A model generated the notes under the pieces. The model saw only the letters and a list, made by a program, of their open reading frames with translations, had not been told where the DNA came from and searched no databases. DNA of 64,000 nt from Zavarzinella sp. GTDB taxonomy: Bacteria; Planctomycetota; Planctomycetia; Gemmatales; Gemmataceae. Made by a program: the position numbers and the translations under genes. Location of the stretch: NCBI GenBank assembly GCA_041399155.1, contig JAWKTI010000001.1, positions 1,674,001-1,738,000 on the forward strand, read 5' to 3'. Shown here piece after piece: positions 51,801-61,230 of this stretch; the first letter of the stretch is position 1; each line of letters opens with the position of its first letter.

Positions 51801-53204
51801 TATCGGGTGCAGCACCGTACCTGCAATATCGGTCAAGCGGAAATCTCTTCCCTGGTACTTCACAGTCAGGCGGCGATGGTCAATCCCCATGAGATACAGC
51901 ATCGTTGCGTGGAGATCGTTCACGTGTACTTTATTTTCCACAGCGAAATAACCAAACTCGTCTGTGTTGCCGTATGAAATGCCGCCCTTGATTCCCCCAC
52001 CTGCCAACCACATACTGAAACCAGCCAGATGGTGGTCTCGACCAGTGCCCTGAGCCATTGGCGTTCTGCCAAATTCAGTACCAAAGACAATGAGAGTATC
52101 CTTTAACATGTCTTTGTTTTTCAGATCTGTCAGCAGTGCGGCAACACCCTGATCTACTTCTTTGGCGGTACCTTCCGAATGCGTTTTTACTGAACCATGA
52201 TGATCCCAGTCTCGATGGTAGAGTTGGATAAAACGACACCCACGTTCTGCCAGGCGACGTGCCATCAAACAATTGGAAGCAAACGTCCCATCTCCACCTT
52301 TCGTGCCATACAAATCCAGCACTTTCTGTGGTTCTTTGCTGAAATCAACGAGTTCCGGCACACCCATCTGTAATCGAAATGCCTGTTCATACTGATTGAT
52401 TCGCGTGGTGATCTCGGGATCGAACCCACGTTGCGATTCCAGTTGATTCAGCTGATTAACCGTATCAATCAGTTGCCGTTGTTGATCGTTGTTGACCCCC
52501 TGGGGGTTCCGCACGTACAGAACAGGATCGCCCTGGCCACGCAAATGGATTCCCTGGTACTTCCCGGGCAGGAAGCCACTGTGCCATTGGCGAGCGGCAA
52601 TTGGCTGGCTTTGACCAAAGCGACCAGTCGACACCATGACGACAAAACCTGGAAGATTCTGTGCTTCGCTTCCCAGGCCATACCAAAGCCAGGAACCTGC
52701 GGAAGGTCTACCGGAAATCATCGATCCAGTATTCATCAGTGTGTGGGCAGGGTCATGATTAATTGCATCGGTGTGCATCGAGCGTATGATGCACATATCG
52801 TCCGCACACTGGCTGGCCAGTTTGGGAAAGATGCTGCTGATTTCCAGACCCGATTTGCCAGATTTTACAAACGGATGCTGCGGGGCGAAACAGTTCAATT
52901 TTGCACCTTGCAACTGGGCAATTTGCTGCCCCTTGGTAACAGAATCCGGCATCGGCTTGCCGTGCATTGCGGCCAGCTTTGGCTTGGGATCAAATGTTTC
53001 CAGGTGCGTCATTCCACCTGCCATGTACAGCCAGATCACTCTTTTGGCTTTCACCGGGTGGTGTAATTTTGGTATCGCACGTTCTACTTTTTCTTCGGCA
53101 GAATTTTCATTCGCAATCATTGATCCCAAAGCAACGGCACCCAACCCTTGAGAGGATTTGCCCAGAAACGCACGTCGAGTCGATGAGGTGAATTGATTGT
53201 TCAT
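51792..53204 (-). CDS. DUF1501 domain protein (Tat-type signal)
   Basis: 470 aa from ATG 53204, only 1 nt after the stop of the upstream DUF1553 gene. The N-terminus TRRAFLGKSSQGLGAVALG is a twin-arginine-type export signal. The mature part shows the DUF1501 hallmarks AKRVIWLYMAGGMTHLETFD, RFIQLYHRDWDHHGS, and FGTEFGRTPMAQGTGRDHH. DUF1501 is a sulfatase/phosphatase-fold relative encoded next to DUF1549/DUF1553 proteins throughout planctomycetes. The pair probably works together on an extracellular substrate, which remains unknown. An upstream in-frame ATG at 53270 would overlap the partner gene. Confidence 0.92.
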   Translation of the reverse strand: MNNQFTSSTRRAFLGKSSQGLGAVALGSMIANENSAEEKVERAIPKLHHPVKAKRVIWLYMAGGMTHLETFDPKPKLAAMHGKPMPDSVTKGQQIAQLQGAKLNCFAPQHPFVKSGKSGLEISSIFPKLASQCADDMCIIRSMHTDAINHDPAHTLMNTGSMISGRPSAGSWLWYGLGSEAQNLPGFVVMVSTGRFGQSQPIAARQWHSGFLPGKYQGIHLRGQGDPVLYVRNPQGVNNDQQRQLIDTVNQLNQLESQRGFDPEITTRINQYEQAFRLQMGVPELVDFSKEPQKVLDLYGTKGGDGTFASNCLMARRLAERGCRFIQLYHRDWDHHGSVKTHSEGTAKEVDQGVAALLTDLKNKDMLKDTLIVFGTEFGRTPMAQGTGRDHHLAGFSMWLAGGGIKGGISYGNTDEFGYFAVENKVHVNDLHATMLYLMGIDHRRLTVKYQGRDFRLTDIAGTVLHPILA

Positions 53205-53205
53205 G

Positions 53206-55674
53206 TTAATTTCTCGTGATAGTGGCGTGTAAGTTGAAAATGGTTCGACAAACATTTGTCCAGGCAGCAAGATCTGCCGGATTCAGTGTAGTATCCAATT
53301 TACTTGAACCTATGGAAAGCAGTGCATTTGCTTCGGGAAGTTTATCCTGATAGTGGGCTTTTTGTGTGCGATAATAATCGAGCAGAATTGCAACTTCTTT
53401 ATCGGTCGCTGGTCGATTGATTGCCAACAGAAATCCACGCTTGATGCGGTCTTCATCGGTGCCCTGCTCTTTCAACAATCTTGTGGCGAACATCCGTGAT
53501 GCTTCTACGAATTCTGGTGCGTTTAGTAACACCAGTGATTGCAATGGGGTATTCGAAGATTCCCGCATTGGCGTGCACTCTTCCCGGCTGGGTGCATCAA
53601 ATAACATTAATGCTGGGTGCAGATATTGTCTTTGCCAGTGGGTGTACAATCCACGTCGATACAGACCTTCGCCCTGATCGTTTTGCCACTCCCGCCTTGG
53701 AAAATTCAGGAAAGACCAATAACCTGCCGGCTGATATGGCTTGGCGCTTGGCCCGCCCACTTTGGGAGAAAGTAACCCAGCCACACTCAGAAGGTGATCC
53801 CGAATCATTTCAGCTGGCAAGCGGGTCGAAGTTTGACGTGCATACCAGAGATTATCTGGATCGAGATTCCACTTTTCCTGTGGAGCAAACGAACTCTGCT
53901 GGTAAGTATCTGATGTAACGATCTGTCGGATCAAACCCTTGATATCCCAGCCGGAATCAATGAACTCGCTGGCAAGATAATCAAGTAACTCAGGATGGGT
54001 GGGTGCTTCTCCTTGAGATCCCAGATCGTCCACCTTGCGGGAAATACCTTCACCAAAGTACAGCTTCCAAAGTCGATTGACCATCACCCTTGCGGTCAAT
54101 GGATTTTCCTTCGTAAACAACCAGTTCGCAAGATCCAGCCGGTTCATTCGCTTTCCTTCCTTGTTGGGAGTAAGGAATTCGGGAAAACCAGGTAGCACCA
54201 CCTCCCCTGTTGTGTCCATCCAGTTCCCACGTGGCAATACACGGATCTCGCGGGGTGCGACGGTAACAGTTACTAAAGTCGATGGCAGGGAATTCTGAAA
54301 TTGATTCCGTTGCTGGGTCGCCTGCTGCAATTTCGCTTGTAATTGTTTGTAAGCTGGTAGAGCAGTAAGATATTGATTAAAAGCCTTATCAAAATTTGCC
54401 TTGTTTTTCGGCAACAATATCGTTTTCACAGCCATGGCTGCACCCAATGGAAGCATTTTCGGAAGGTTCGAAAATTGCTTCTGGACCAACATCTGCTGTT
54501 GATTAACTTCCGTTTGAAGTTGGTTTACGTGTGCATTTCGCTTCGCCAATTCTTTGTTTTGCTCTTCAGTTGGCAATGTAATTGATGAACCAAAGTTGTT
54601 ACCACTGTAAAGCCCCCTTTCCTGAATGTCCGAAAAGAATGCTTCCAGTCGATAAAAATCCTTCGTAGTAAACGGATCAAACTTGTGGTCGTGGCATTCA
54701 GCACATCCGGTGGTTAGTCCTAACCAGCCCCCGCCAAACGCACGCACACGTTCTGCAGCGTATTTTGCAAGATATTCTTTTGGTTGTACACCACCTTCGG
54801 CACTCATCATTCCCAGGCGGTTATACCCACTGGCAATCTGCTGTTCCACCGTGGGGGTGGGCATCAGATCGCCAGCAAGTTGTTCGCGTGAGAAAACGTC
54901 GAACCGTTTATTGCTGTTAAAACTGGCAATTACATAATCCCGAAAGGGCCACACTGTCACAGGTTGATCACCATGGTAGCCAACGGAATCAGCGTAACGC
55001 ACAATGTCCAACCAGAATATCGCCATCCGTTCCCCATAGTGGGGCGATGCAAGATACTGCTCGACAAACTTCGCATAATTCGCCTGCGAGGGATCCTTGC
55101 TGAATTCAGCCAGTTCCGCTGGCGTTGGTGGTAACCCACGCAGATCAAAAGACAATCTTCTCAAGAGGGTGTGAGCGTCTGCCTTCTTAGCCATTGATAA
55201 ATTTCGCTGAACCAGCTTCTGTAAAATCAAGCGATCTAATGCATTTGATGCTGGGGGCAAGTCTTTCAGTTCTGGGCGTTTGATTGGTCGAAATGCCCAG
55301 TGATCCTGGTATTCCGCACCGGCAGTAATCCAGTCCTTCAGCATTTGAATCTGCTTGGCATTCAAGGGTTTGCCAGTGTGCTTCGGTGGCATCATCTCTT
55401 CATCTGTTGCCAGCACACGTGCCATTAATTCGCTTTTATCAGGATTTTTCGGTACGATGGCGACCATACCACTTTCCAGAACAGACTTGGCATCTGTTTC
55501 GATGTCAAAGCGAAGGTTTGCCTTTCGTTTGTTCGCATCCGGTCCGTGGCATGCAAAACAATGGTCCGAAAGGATCGGCTTAACGTCGCGATTGAAATCA
55601 ACACGCGATTTCTCTGCTGCACCCAGCGTCGTGGTGGTTAATGATATCCAACAAGCCCACAGCATATATTTCAT
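53206..55674 (-). CDS. DUF1549/DUF1553 (PSCyt2/PSD1) protein with planctomycete cytochrome-C domain
   Basis: 822 aa from ATG 55674 (AGGAAAG upstream), with a signal peptide ending LGAA. A PSCyt1-type heme-binding motif HCFACHGP lies at 38-45 and is followed by KRKANLRFDIETDAKSV. DUF1549 (about 140-360) has a second CxxCH in TTGCAECHDHKFDPF. DUF1553 (about 545-800) starts with RMNRLDLANWLFTKENPLTA and has VNRLWKLYFGEGI. In planctomycetes these proteins are large periplasmic cytochrome-like proteins of unproven function that pair with DUF1501. The frame extends further upstream to 55803, but with no conserved sequence. It is transcribed before its DUF1501 partner. Confidence 0.93.
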   Translation of the reverse strand: MKYMLWACWISLTTTTLGAAEKSRVDFNRDVKPILSDHCFACHGPDANKRKANLRFDIETDAKSVLESGMVAIVPKNPDKSELMARVLATDEEMMPPKHTGKPLNAKQIQMLKDWITAGAEYQDHWAFRPIKRPELKDLPPASNALDRLILQKLVQRNLSMAKKADAHTLLRRLSFDLRGLPPTPAELAEFSKDPSQANYAKFVEQYLASPHYGERMAIFWLDIVRYADSVGYHGDQPVTVWPFRDYVIASFNSNKRFDVFSREQLAGDLMPTPTVEQQIASGYNRLGMMSAEGGVQPKEYLAKYAAERVRAFGGGWLGLTTGCAECHDHKFDPFTTKDFYRLEAFFSDIQERGLYSGNNFGSSITLPTEEQNKELAKRNAHVNQLQTEVNQQQMLVQKQFSNLPKMLPLGAAMAVKTILLPKNKANFDKAFNQYLTALPAYKQLQAKLQQATQQRNQFQNSLPSTLVTVTVAPREIRVLPRGNWMDTTGEVVLPGFPEFLTPNKEGKRMNRLDLANWLFTKENPLTARVMVNRLWKLYFGEGISRKVDDLGSQGEAPTHPELLDYLASEFIDSGWDIKGLIRQIVTSDTYQQSSFAPQEKWNLDPDNLWYARQTSTRLPAEMIRDHLLSVAGLLSPKVGGPSAKPYQPAGYWSFLNFPRREWQNDQGEGLYRRGLYTHWQRQYLHPALMLFDAPSREECTPMRESSNTPLQSLVLLNAPEFVEASRMFATRLLKEQGTDEDRIKRGFLLAINRPATDKEVAILLDYYRTQKAHYQDKLPEANALLSIGSSKLDTTLNPADLAAWTNVCRTIFNLHATITRN

Positions 55675-56133
55675 GATGACTTTCCTGGCGGGATCATTCT
55701 GGCAGGTCACGCACGGACATGCGCTGAATGCGAACCTTGTCGTGTGCTTCCAAAAATCTATCGATATGTGGCGTATGTTACCATAACCGAAACTGGCAAG
55801 CAACTATTCCTCCACTGGTGTGAGGCCCAAATCACGTGGAGGACATCGCACAACAATATATATTGCCTTTTCGCATGCTCCATTGATCACTTTTTTCGGG
55901 AAAATTGCAAAATGGCGAAAAAAAGTCGAAAACGGCGACTGAAACCTCAATTTTTGCAGAAAAATTTGCCAATATTTGGTTAAATCCGGTTATTCCCGCA
56001 AGTCTTTGCACAGTTAAATCAACGTGAAGGATTCAAATTGTTCCAACCACTACCTGGGAATAGTTGTTAAGACAAGTCTGCCGAAAGCGGTATACTATTT
56101 GTTTGGTTGAACATCCCACGGTGCAGGAAAGTT
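55675..56133. other. Intergenic region between divergent DUF1553 and ettA genes
   Basis: 459 nt with no gene I can support. A short plus-strand frame (55744-55983) has no Shine-Dalgarno and an unconvincing composition. The right end holds a promoter candidate for ettA (56067-56096). Promoter elements for the DUF1553 gene were not identified. Confidence 0.5.
56067..56096 (+). promoter_or_regulatory. Candidate promoter for ettA
   Basis: TTAAGA (56067-56072, 4 of 6) and TATACT (56091-56096, 5 of 6) are 18 nt apart, giving a leader of about 30 nt with an AGGAAAG Shine-Dalgarno before ATG 56134. Confidence 0.4.
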
Positions 56134-57801
56134 ATGTCGGAGCGTTACATCTTTCAGATCGAAAAACTAACCAAAATGTACGATCAGAAAGAAATTTTGA
56201 AGGACATTTGGTTGGCATTTTATCCCGGTGCCAAAATTGGCGTGCTTGGTTCCAATGGTTCTGGGAAAAGTACGTTGTTACGGATTATGGCACTGCAGGA
56301 TACCGACTTCATTGGCACAGCACGTGCGGAAAACGGCATTTCCATAGGTTATGTTCCTCAAGAGCCCCAATTGACGCCTGGTACCGTACGGGAAAACGTT
56401 GAAGAAGCGGTACAGCCAATTCGCGATTTGCTAACTCAACAGGAACAAATTGGCGAGAAAATGGCAGAAGCATCTCCAGAAGAATTCGACAAATTAATGG
56501 CGGAAATGGATCGAGTTCAGACCAGAATTGATGCGACAAATGCCTATGATCTGGATCGACAGCTGGAAATCGCCATGGATGCGATGCGATTGCCCCCACC
56601 TGAAGCGGATGTCGCCCAGCTATCGGGTGGTGAACGGCGTCGGGTAGCATTGTGCAAAATGTTACTGAAGAAGCCAGATTTATTACTACTGGATGAACCC
56701 ACGAACCACCTGGATGCTGACTCAGTATTCTGGCTGGAGCGGCATCTGGAAGAATACCCTGGCACCGTGGTAGCGGTAACCCACGATCGATACTTCCTGG
56801 ATAACGTCGCAAAATGGATTCTGGAACTTGATCGCGGTCGTGGCTTCCCTTACGAAGGGAACTACAGCGTGTTTCTCGATAAAAAACGAGCACGTCTGGC
56901 ATTAGAAGAAAAAACAGAAACCGCCCGCCAGAAAACATTGTCTCGGGAATTGGAGTGGGTGAAAACCTCGCCAAAAGGTCGACTTGCCAAAAGTAAAGCC
57001 CGTTTGCAGGCTTACGAAAAATTAGCCGCCCAGGACTATGAAGAAAAAGACGACGAAGTACTGATGCAGATCCCGCCTGGCCCCACCTTGGGAGATCTGG
57101 TGGTGCGTGCCGAAGGTGTTTCGAAAGCGTTTGGCGACCGGCTTTTGTTTGAAAATCTGAATTTCGACCTCCCACGTGGGGGAATTGTGGGAATCATCGG
57201 CCCCAATGGTGCGGGGAAAACCACCCTGTTCCGGATGATCGTGGGGCAGGAAAAACCGGATTCCGGTACTTTACGAGTCGGGGAAACGGTTCAGGTTGCT
57301 TATGTGGATCAAAATCGCGATTCTTTGAATCCCGATGCCAGTGTTTTTGAAGAAATTACCGGTGGCACCGACCACCTGATGCTGGGCAAACGGCGAGTTG
57401 CCAGCCGTGGTTACGTTTCTCGCTTTAACTTTAAAGGACCAGACCAGCAGCGTAAAGTGGGTGTCCTTTCTGGTGGGGAGCGGAATCGCGTTCACCTGGC
57501 AAAACTGCTACGTAGTGGCGGCAACCTGCTGCTGTTGGACGAACCCACCAACGACCTGGATGTGGATACCCTGCGTGCACTGGAAGAAGCATTGCTGAAT
57601 TTTGGTGGCTGTGCTGTGGTGATTAGCCACGATCGCTGGTTTTTGGACCGGGTTGCTACCCACATTCTTGCCTTTGAAAACGATAGCAACGTAGTATGGT
57701 TTGACGGCAATTATCAGGCATATGAAGAAAATCGCCGCGCGAGACTGGGAGCTGAAGCAGATCAACCCCACCGCATGCGTTACAAAAAACTGACTCACTG
57801 A
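56134..57801 (+). CDS. ettA: ABC-F translational throttle ATPase EttA
   Basis: 555 aa, the same length as E. coli EttA, which binds the ribosomal E site and gates entry into elongation according to ATP level. Two ABC domains are present. The first has Walker A GSNGSGKST (39-47), signature LSGGERRRVAL and Walker B LLLLDEPTNHLD. A charged linker with an arm-like ELEWVKTSPKGRLAKSKARL follows. The second has GPNGAGKTT, LSGGERNRVHL and LLLLDEPTNDLD. There are no membrane segments, so it is not a transporter. I chose ATG 56134, with AGGAAAG upstream; an in-frame start at 56107 adds 9 unconserved residues. Confidence 0.95.
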   Translation: MSERYIFQIEKLTKMYDQKEILKDIWLAFYPGAKIGVLGSNGSGKSTLLRIMALQDTDFIGTARAENGISIGYVPQEPQLTPGTVRENVEEAVQPIRDLLTQQEQIGEKMAEASPEEFDKLMAEMDRVQTRIDATNAYDLDRQLEIAMDAMRLPPPEADVAQLSGGERRRVALCKMLLKKPDLLLLDEPTNHLDADSVFWLERHLEEYPGTVVAVTHDRYFLDNVAKWILELDRGRGFPYEGNYSVFLDKKRARLALEEKTETARQKTLSRELEWVKTSPKGRLAKSKARLQAYEKLAAQDYEEKDDEVLMQIPPGPTLGDLVVRAEGVSKAFGDRLLFENLNFDLPRGGIVGIIGPNGAGKTTLFRMIVGQEKPDSGTLRVGETVQVAYVDQNRDSLNPDASVFEEITGGTDHLMLGKRRVASRGYVSRFNFKGPDQQRKVGVLSGGERNRVHLAKLLRSGGNLLLLDEPTNDLDVDTLRALEEALLNFGGCAVVISHDRWFLDRVATHILAFENDSNVVWFDGNYQAYEENRRARLGAEADQPHRMRYKKLTH

Positions 57802-57838
57802 CCTACGGGCGATTCCAACCACAACGGTATCTAGCAAC

Positions 57839-58540
57839 ATGATGGAACTGGTCGATGTTACCAAACAGTACACGCAAGGTGAAAACCTGATCCAGGCTGT
57901 GAAAGGCGTTTCGCTGACCATCAATGCAGGCGAGTTTGTATCGATTATGGGCCCATCTGGATCTGGAAAATCCACCTTATTGCACATGCTTGGAACGCTT
58001 GATACCCCCACCACTGGTCGGGTGTTATTCCACGGCCAGGACTTGCAGGAACTTTCAGACCGAGATCGTTCCCGACTGCGACGAACCAAATTAGGGTTTG
58101 TTTTTCAGTTCTTTAATTTATTGCCCACTTTACGCAGCGATGAAAACGTGGCTCTGCCACTGTTACTGGGAAAACAAAGGCGGGGCCCGTCGCTGAAAAA
58201 AGCTCGTCAACTGCTAGACTACGTGGGCATATCCCACCGTGTGGATCATTTTCCAGATCAAATGTCGGGTGGGGAAATGCAACGAGTCGCCATTGCCCGT
58301 GCGCTCATTTCTGAACCGGAAATTGTGCTGTGCGACGAACCCACCGGGAACCTGGATTCGAACACCAGCAAAGCAATTCTGTCGTTATTGCAGGATATTC
58401 CCAAATCAATGGGCAGGTCGCTAGTGATGGTGACCCACGACCGCACCGCTGCCGAGTACGGTGACCGGATTTTTCACATCAGAGACGGACTCTTGGCAAA
58501 TACCGAAATACTGTCCCGGCAAACTTCATCCGCTGTTTAG
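57839..58540 (+). CDS. ABC transporter ATP-binding protein, LolD/MacB type
   Basis: 233-aa ATPase of the LolD/MacB/FtsE group. Walker A is MGPSGSGKSTLLHMLG, the Q-loop is in FVFQFFNLLPTL, signature is MSGGEMQRVAIARAL, Walker B is IVLCDEPTGNLDS, and the switch His is in VMVTHDRTAAEYGD. The next gene, 12 nt downstream, encodes the FtsX-like permease, so together they form one exporter. Lipoprotein release (LolCDE-like) or small-molecule/peptide export (MacB-like) are the usual jobs; many lipoproteins in this window make the first plausible. It starts 37 nt after ettA. Confidence 0.93.
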   Translation: MMELVDVTKQYTQGENLIQAVKGVSLTINAGEFVSIMGPSGSGKSTLLHMLGTLDTPTTGRVLFHGQDLQELSDRDRSRLRRTKLGFVFQFFNLLPTLRSDENVALPLLLGKQRRGPSLKKARQLLDYVGISHRVDHFPDQMSGGEMQRVAIARALISEPEIVLCDEPTGNLDSNTSKAILSLLQDIPKSMGRSLVMVTHDRTAAEYGDRIFHIRDGLLANTEILSRQTSSAV

Positions 58541-58552
58541 CAGGCCAATGCC

Positions 58553-61150
58553 ATGTTTCAGTTATTTCGTGCAATCAGTTGGCGTTACCTGAGAAGACGT
58601 TGGGAAAGAACCCTGCTCGTCATTTTCAGTATTGCACTGGGCGTGGCCACACTGGTTTCCGCACAAATGCTGAATCGGTATATCGAGATTGCAGCGTTTG
58701 ATTCTACTATTCCGGCAGATAGTGCCGACTTGTATATTTCCAATGGAGAAGCGGGTGTTGACTGGTCTATTCTGGAAACAATCCGTGCCAATCAACCTCA
58801 AGGATTGAGAAAAGCAGCTCCGATCATATTTGAACGAGTAGCACTTCCTGAATTGGATGGCCGGCCGGGGATCCTGCTGGGAATCGAATTTGATGCAGCT
58901 CAGGTTAACCAACAAAACAATGATCTGCGAATTCAGTATGAAATTGTCAACCCTTTTGCAGTGACCCAAAAGCCCATTCTCATTAGCCGGAATCTGCACA
59001 ATGCTCGACTTGCCAAAGGTAAATCCGCCAACGACCCCTTTCAACTTCGATTAACTTCAGAAATTGAAAATTTTCAGATTCTGGCAATTATTGATATCCC
59101 ACCTGATTCACCAGTGGCACCTTACATGGATAGTCTGGTGATTACGGATGTGCGACAATTAGCCAATCCCACCCAAAGGAATCTGAACGGAAAAGTAGCT
59201 CTTCCCAGAAAAGTCAGCCGTATCGACTGTTATCTGCACCCCAAAACCGACCGCGGGCAGATTCAGCAGGAAATTACCAGTCTGATCAAGAATCAGGCGA
59301 AAGTTCGCACGCCGGAAGATAACCGCAAATCCACACAGCAGGTCATCGGTGGGATTAAAGTTACTTTGAATATCTGCTCACTGGCATCACTGATTGTGGG
59401 CTTGTTCATTGTCTACAACGCACTATCCGTTACTGTTGCTGAACGTCAGCACGATATAGGAATATTGCGTTCACTGGGTGCCACCAGACTTACGATTGCC
59501 AGTATCTTTACCAACGAAGCGATTGTATTAGGGTTCTTCGGTGCTGTTTTGGGTATCCCTCTGGGTGTATTTTTATGCGACACTGTGGTGGGGACCTTTG
59601 GCGATGAACTGCAATCTGTTTTTATTAATGGCAATGTTGCCAAGCCGGAACTGACCTGGTGGATCGCTGGTATCGCGGTAGTTGCAGGCATTATCACCAC
59701 TCTGTTTGCAGCACTTCTCCCTTCAATTCAAGCAGCAAATCATGAGCCTGCCGAATCCGTGCGTCGCCGATCCGGGAAATCCGGACGCTGGCTGCAACGG
59801 ATCTACTATTGCACGATTTTTCTGATGATCTCAGCGGGAATCGGGTTGATCCTGGCCCGCAACCACTTGCCAGAACGAATTGGATCACTGTTTGGAATGA
59901 CGATGGTACTGACAGGGCTATTCCTGGCCATGCCAGTTCTGGTTGCAGTGCTTGCCAAAACTCTCCACCCCATCCTGAAAATTTTCCTCGGCGTGGAAGC
60001 GCGACTGGCCGCGGACAATCTTTTGAGAGCCCCCGGCAGAACTGGACTGGTCACGGGTGCCTTGGCAGCGGGTGTTGCATTGATGTTCCAAACGGCTGGT
60101 GTGGGTAAAAGTAATGAAGTGCCGGTGCGGGAATGGCTGGATCAGGTAATTCAGGCCGATGCGATTGTATTCTGGGGTAATCTGGCCACTGCCAACAGTT
60201 CGTTTACTCCAATGCCAGCCAGTACGATGACCGATATCGACAAGCTGCCTGGGGTGGAAGCGACTGTTGGCTTTCGCTTTTATCGAGCAGAATATCAAGG
60301 CACCTACATTCTCACCATTGCAATTGATGCGGACACTTATTACCGCTCTGTCAGGAAAAGATTACCCACTGGTTTGCCGAAACTGGAACTTTTTGGAAAG
60401 CTTTCGCAGGGACGTGTCACAGTCGTCTCAGATAATTTTGCCGAGAAATGGAAAATTAAAGTTGGGGACTATATTCCTGTCCCTTCGCCTAAAGGACCAA
60501 TTCCCTTTGAAGTGGTGGGGATCGGCCAGGATTATTCCTGGAACCAGGGAACCATTTTTATCGATCTTGCCGTATACCGAGAATTATTTGCAGACTATCT
60601 GGTAGACACGGTGCATGTGTTTTTTGATCCACAAGCTGAAAAAACTGTTGCGTACAACAAGCTCCGAGATTACACCAATGCCAAAGGAATTCTGTTCCAG
60701 GATCGGGATTCCGTACGCAAATACCTGACGGATGTCATTGAACGGCTATATTCCGTTGCGTACATGCAGCAATACATCATCGGAATTGTGGCAATGCTGG
60801 GTGTGGTGAATGCGTTGTTAATTTCCATTATCCAACGCAGGCGCGAGCTTGGTCTCCTGCAGGCGATCGGTGGCACACGTTGGCAAGTAATGAAAAGCAT
60901 CCTTTGGGAAGCATTGCTGATGGGATTATTAGGCACTATCCTTGGATTTGCGATGGGCCTACCGATGGAATGGTTTCTGCTCAATGTCATCGTACGGGAG
61001 GAATCGGGCTTTATTTTTGAATTGCTGATTCCTTGGAAAGAGTCCCTGCGTATCGTCGCACTTTCACTGGGCGTGGCACTTCTTGCCGGAATCATTCCCG
61101 CATTGCGTGCTGTCAATTCCAACATTACCTCGCGAATTGCTTACGAATAA
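58553..61150 (+). CDS. ABC transporter permease with two FtsX-like domains
   Basis: 865-aa membrane protein. A TM at about 20-42 (LLVIFSIALGVATLVSAQML) is followed by a MacB-type periplasmic domain (about 45-260). The first FtsX block follows (LASLIVGLFIVYNALSVTVA, then ERQHDIGILRSLGATR). Two or more central helices (about 430-490) and a second periplasmic domain come next. The C-terminal FtsX block is IIGIVAMLGVVNALLISIIQ followed by RRRELGLLQAIGGTRWQVM and closing helices. Two FtsX domains in one chain mean a single such subunit could carry what LolC and LolE do separately. Cognate ATPase is the gene just upstream. Substrate unknown. Confidence 0.9.
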   Translation: MFQLFRAISWRYLRRRWERTLLVIFSIALGVATLVSAQMLNRYIEIAAFDSTIPADSADLYISNGEAGVDWSILETIRANQPQGLRKAAPIIFERVALPELDGRPGILLGIEFDAAQVNQQNNDLRIQYEIVNPFAVTQKPILISRNLHNARLAKGKSANDPFQLRLTSEIENFQILAIIDIPPDSPVAPYMDSLVITDVRQLANPTQRNLNGKVALPRKVSRIDCYLHPKTDRGQIQQEITSLIKNQAKVRTPEDNRKSTQQVIGGIKVTLNICSLASLIVGLFIVYNALSVTVAERQHDIGILRSLGATRLTIASIFTNEAIVLGFFGAVLGIPLGVFLCDTVVGTFGDELQSVFINGNVAKPELTWWIAGIAVVAGIITTLFAALLPSIQAANHEPAESVRRRSGKSGRWLQRIYYCTIFLMISAGIGLILARNHLPERIGSLFGMTMVLTGLFLAMPVLVAVLAKTLHPILKIFLGVEARLAADNLLRAPGRTGLVTGALAAGVALMFQTAGVGKSNEVPVREWLDQVIQADAIVFWGNLATANSSFTPMPASTMTDIDKLPGVEATVGFRFYRAEYQGTYILTIAIDADTYYRSVRKRLPTGLPKLELFGKLSQGRVTVVSDNFAEKWKIKVGDYIPVPSPKGPIPFEVVGIGQDYSWNQGTIFIDLAVYRELFADYLVDTVHVFFDPQAEKTVAYNKLRDYTNAKGILFQDRDSVRKYLTDVIERLYSVAYMQQYIIGIVAMLGVVNALLISIIQRRRELGLLQAIGGTRWQVMKSILWEALLMGLLGTILGFAMGLPMEWFLLNVIVREESGFIFELLIPWKESLRIVALSLGVALLAGIIPALRAVNSNITSRIAYE

Positions 61151-61230
61151 CACTGATTTCAAGAACTTTTCCTTGCGGAATGGCTTCACTTTTGGCCTAA
61201 TACCTGAACAATTGAATTCTGGATAGAACG

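Noticed and set aside
55744..55983. Short plus-strand frame with a basic C-terminus (MAKKSRKRRLK)
   Set aside because: No Shine-Dalgarno, no family resemblance, and it overlaps the likely promoter region of the DUF1553 gene.
56309..57175. 288-codon minus-strand frame inside ettA
   Set aside because: Antisense shadow of highly conserved ABC-F sequence.
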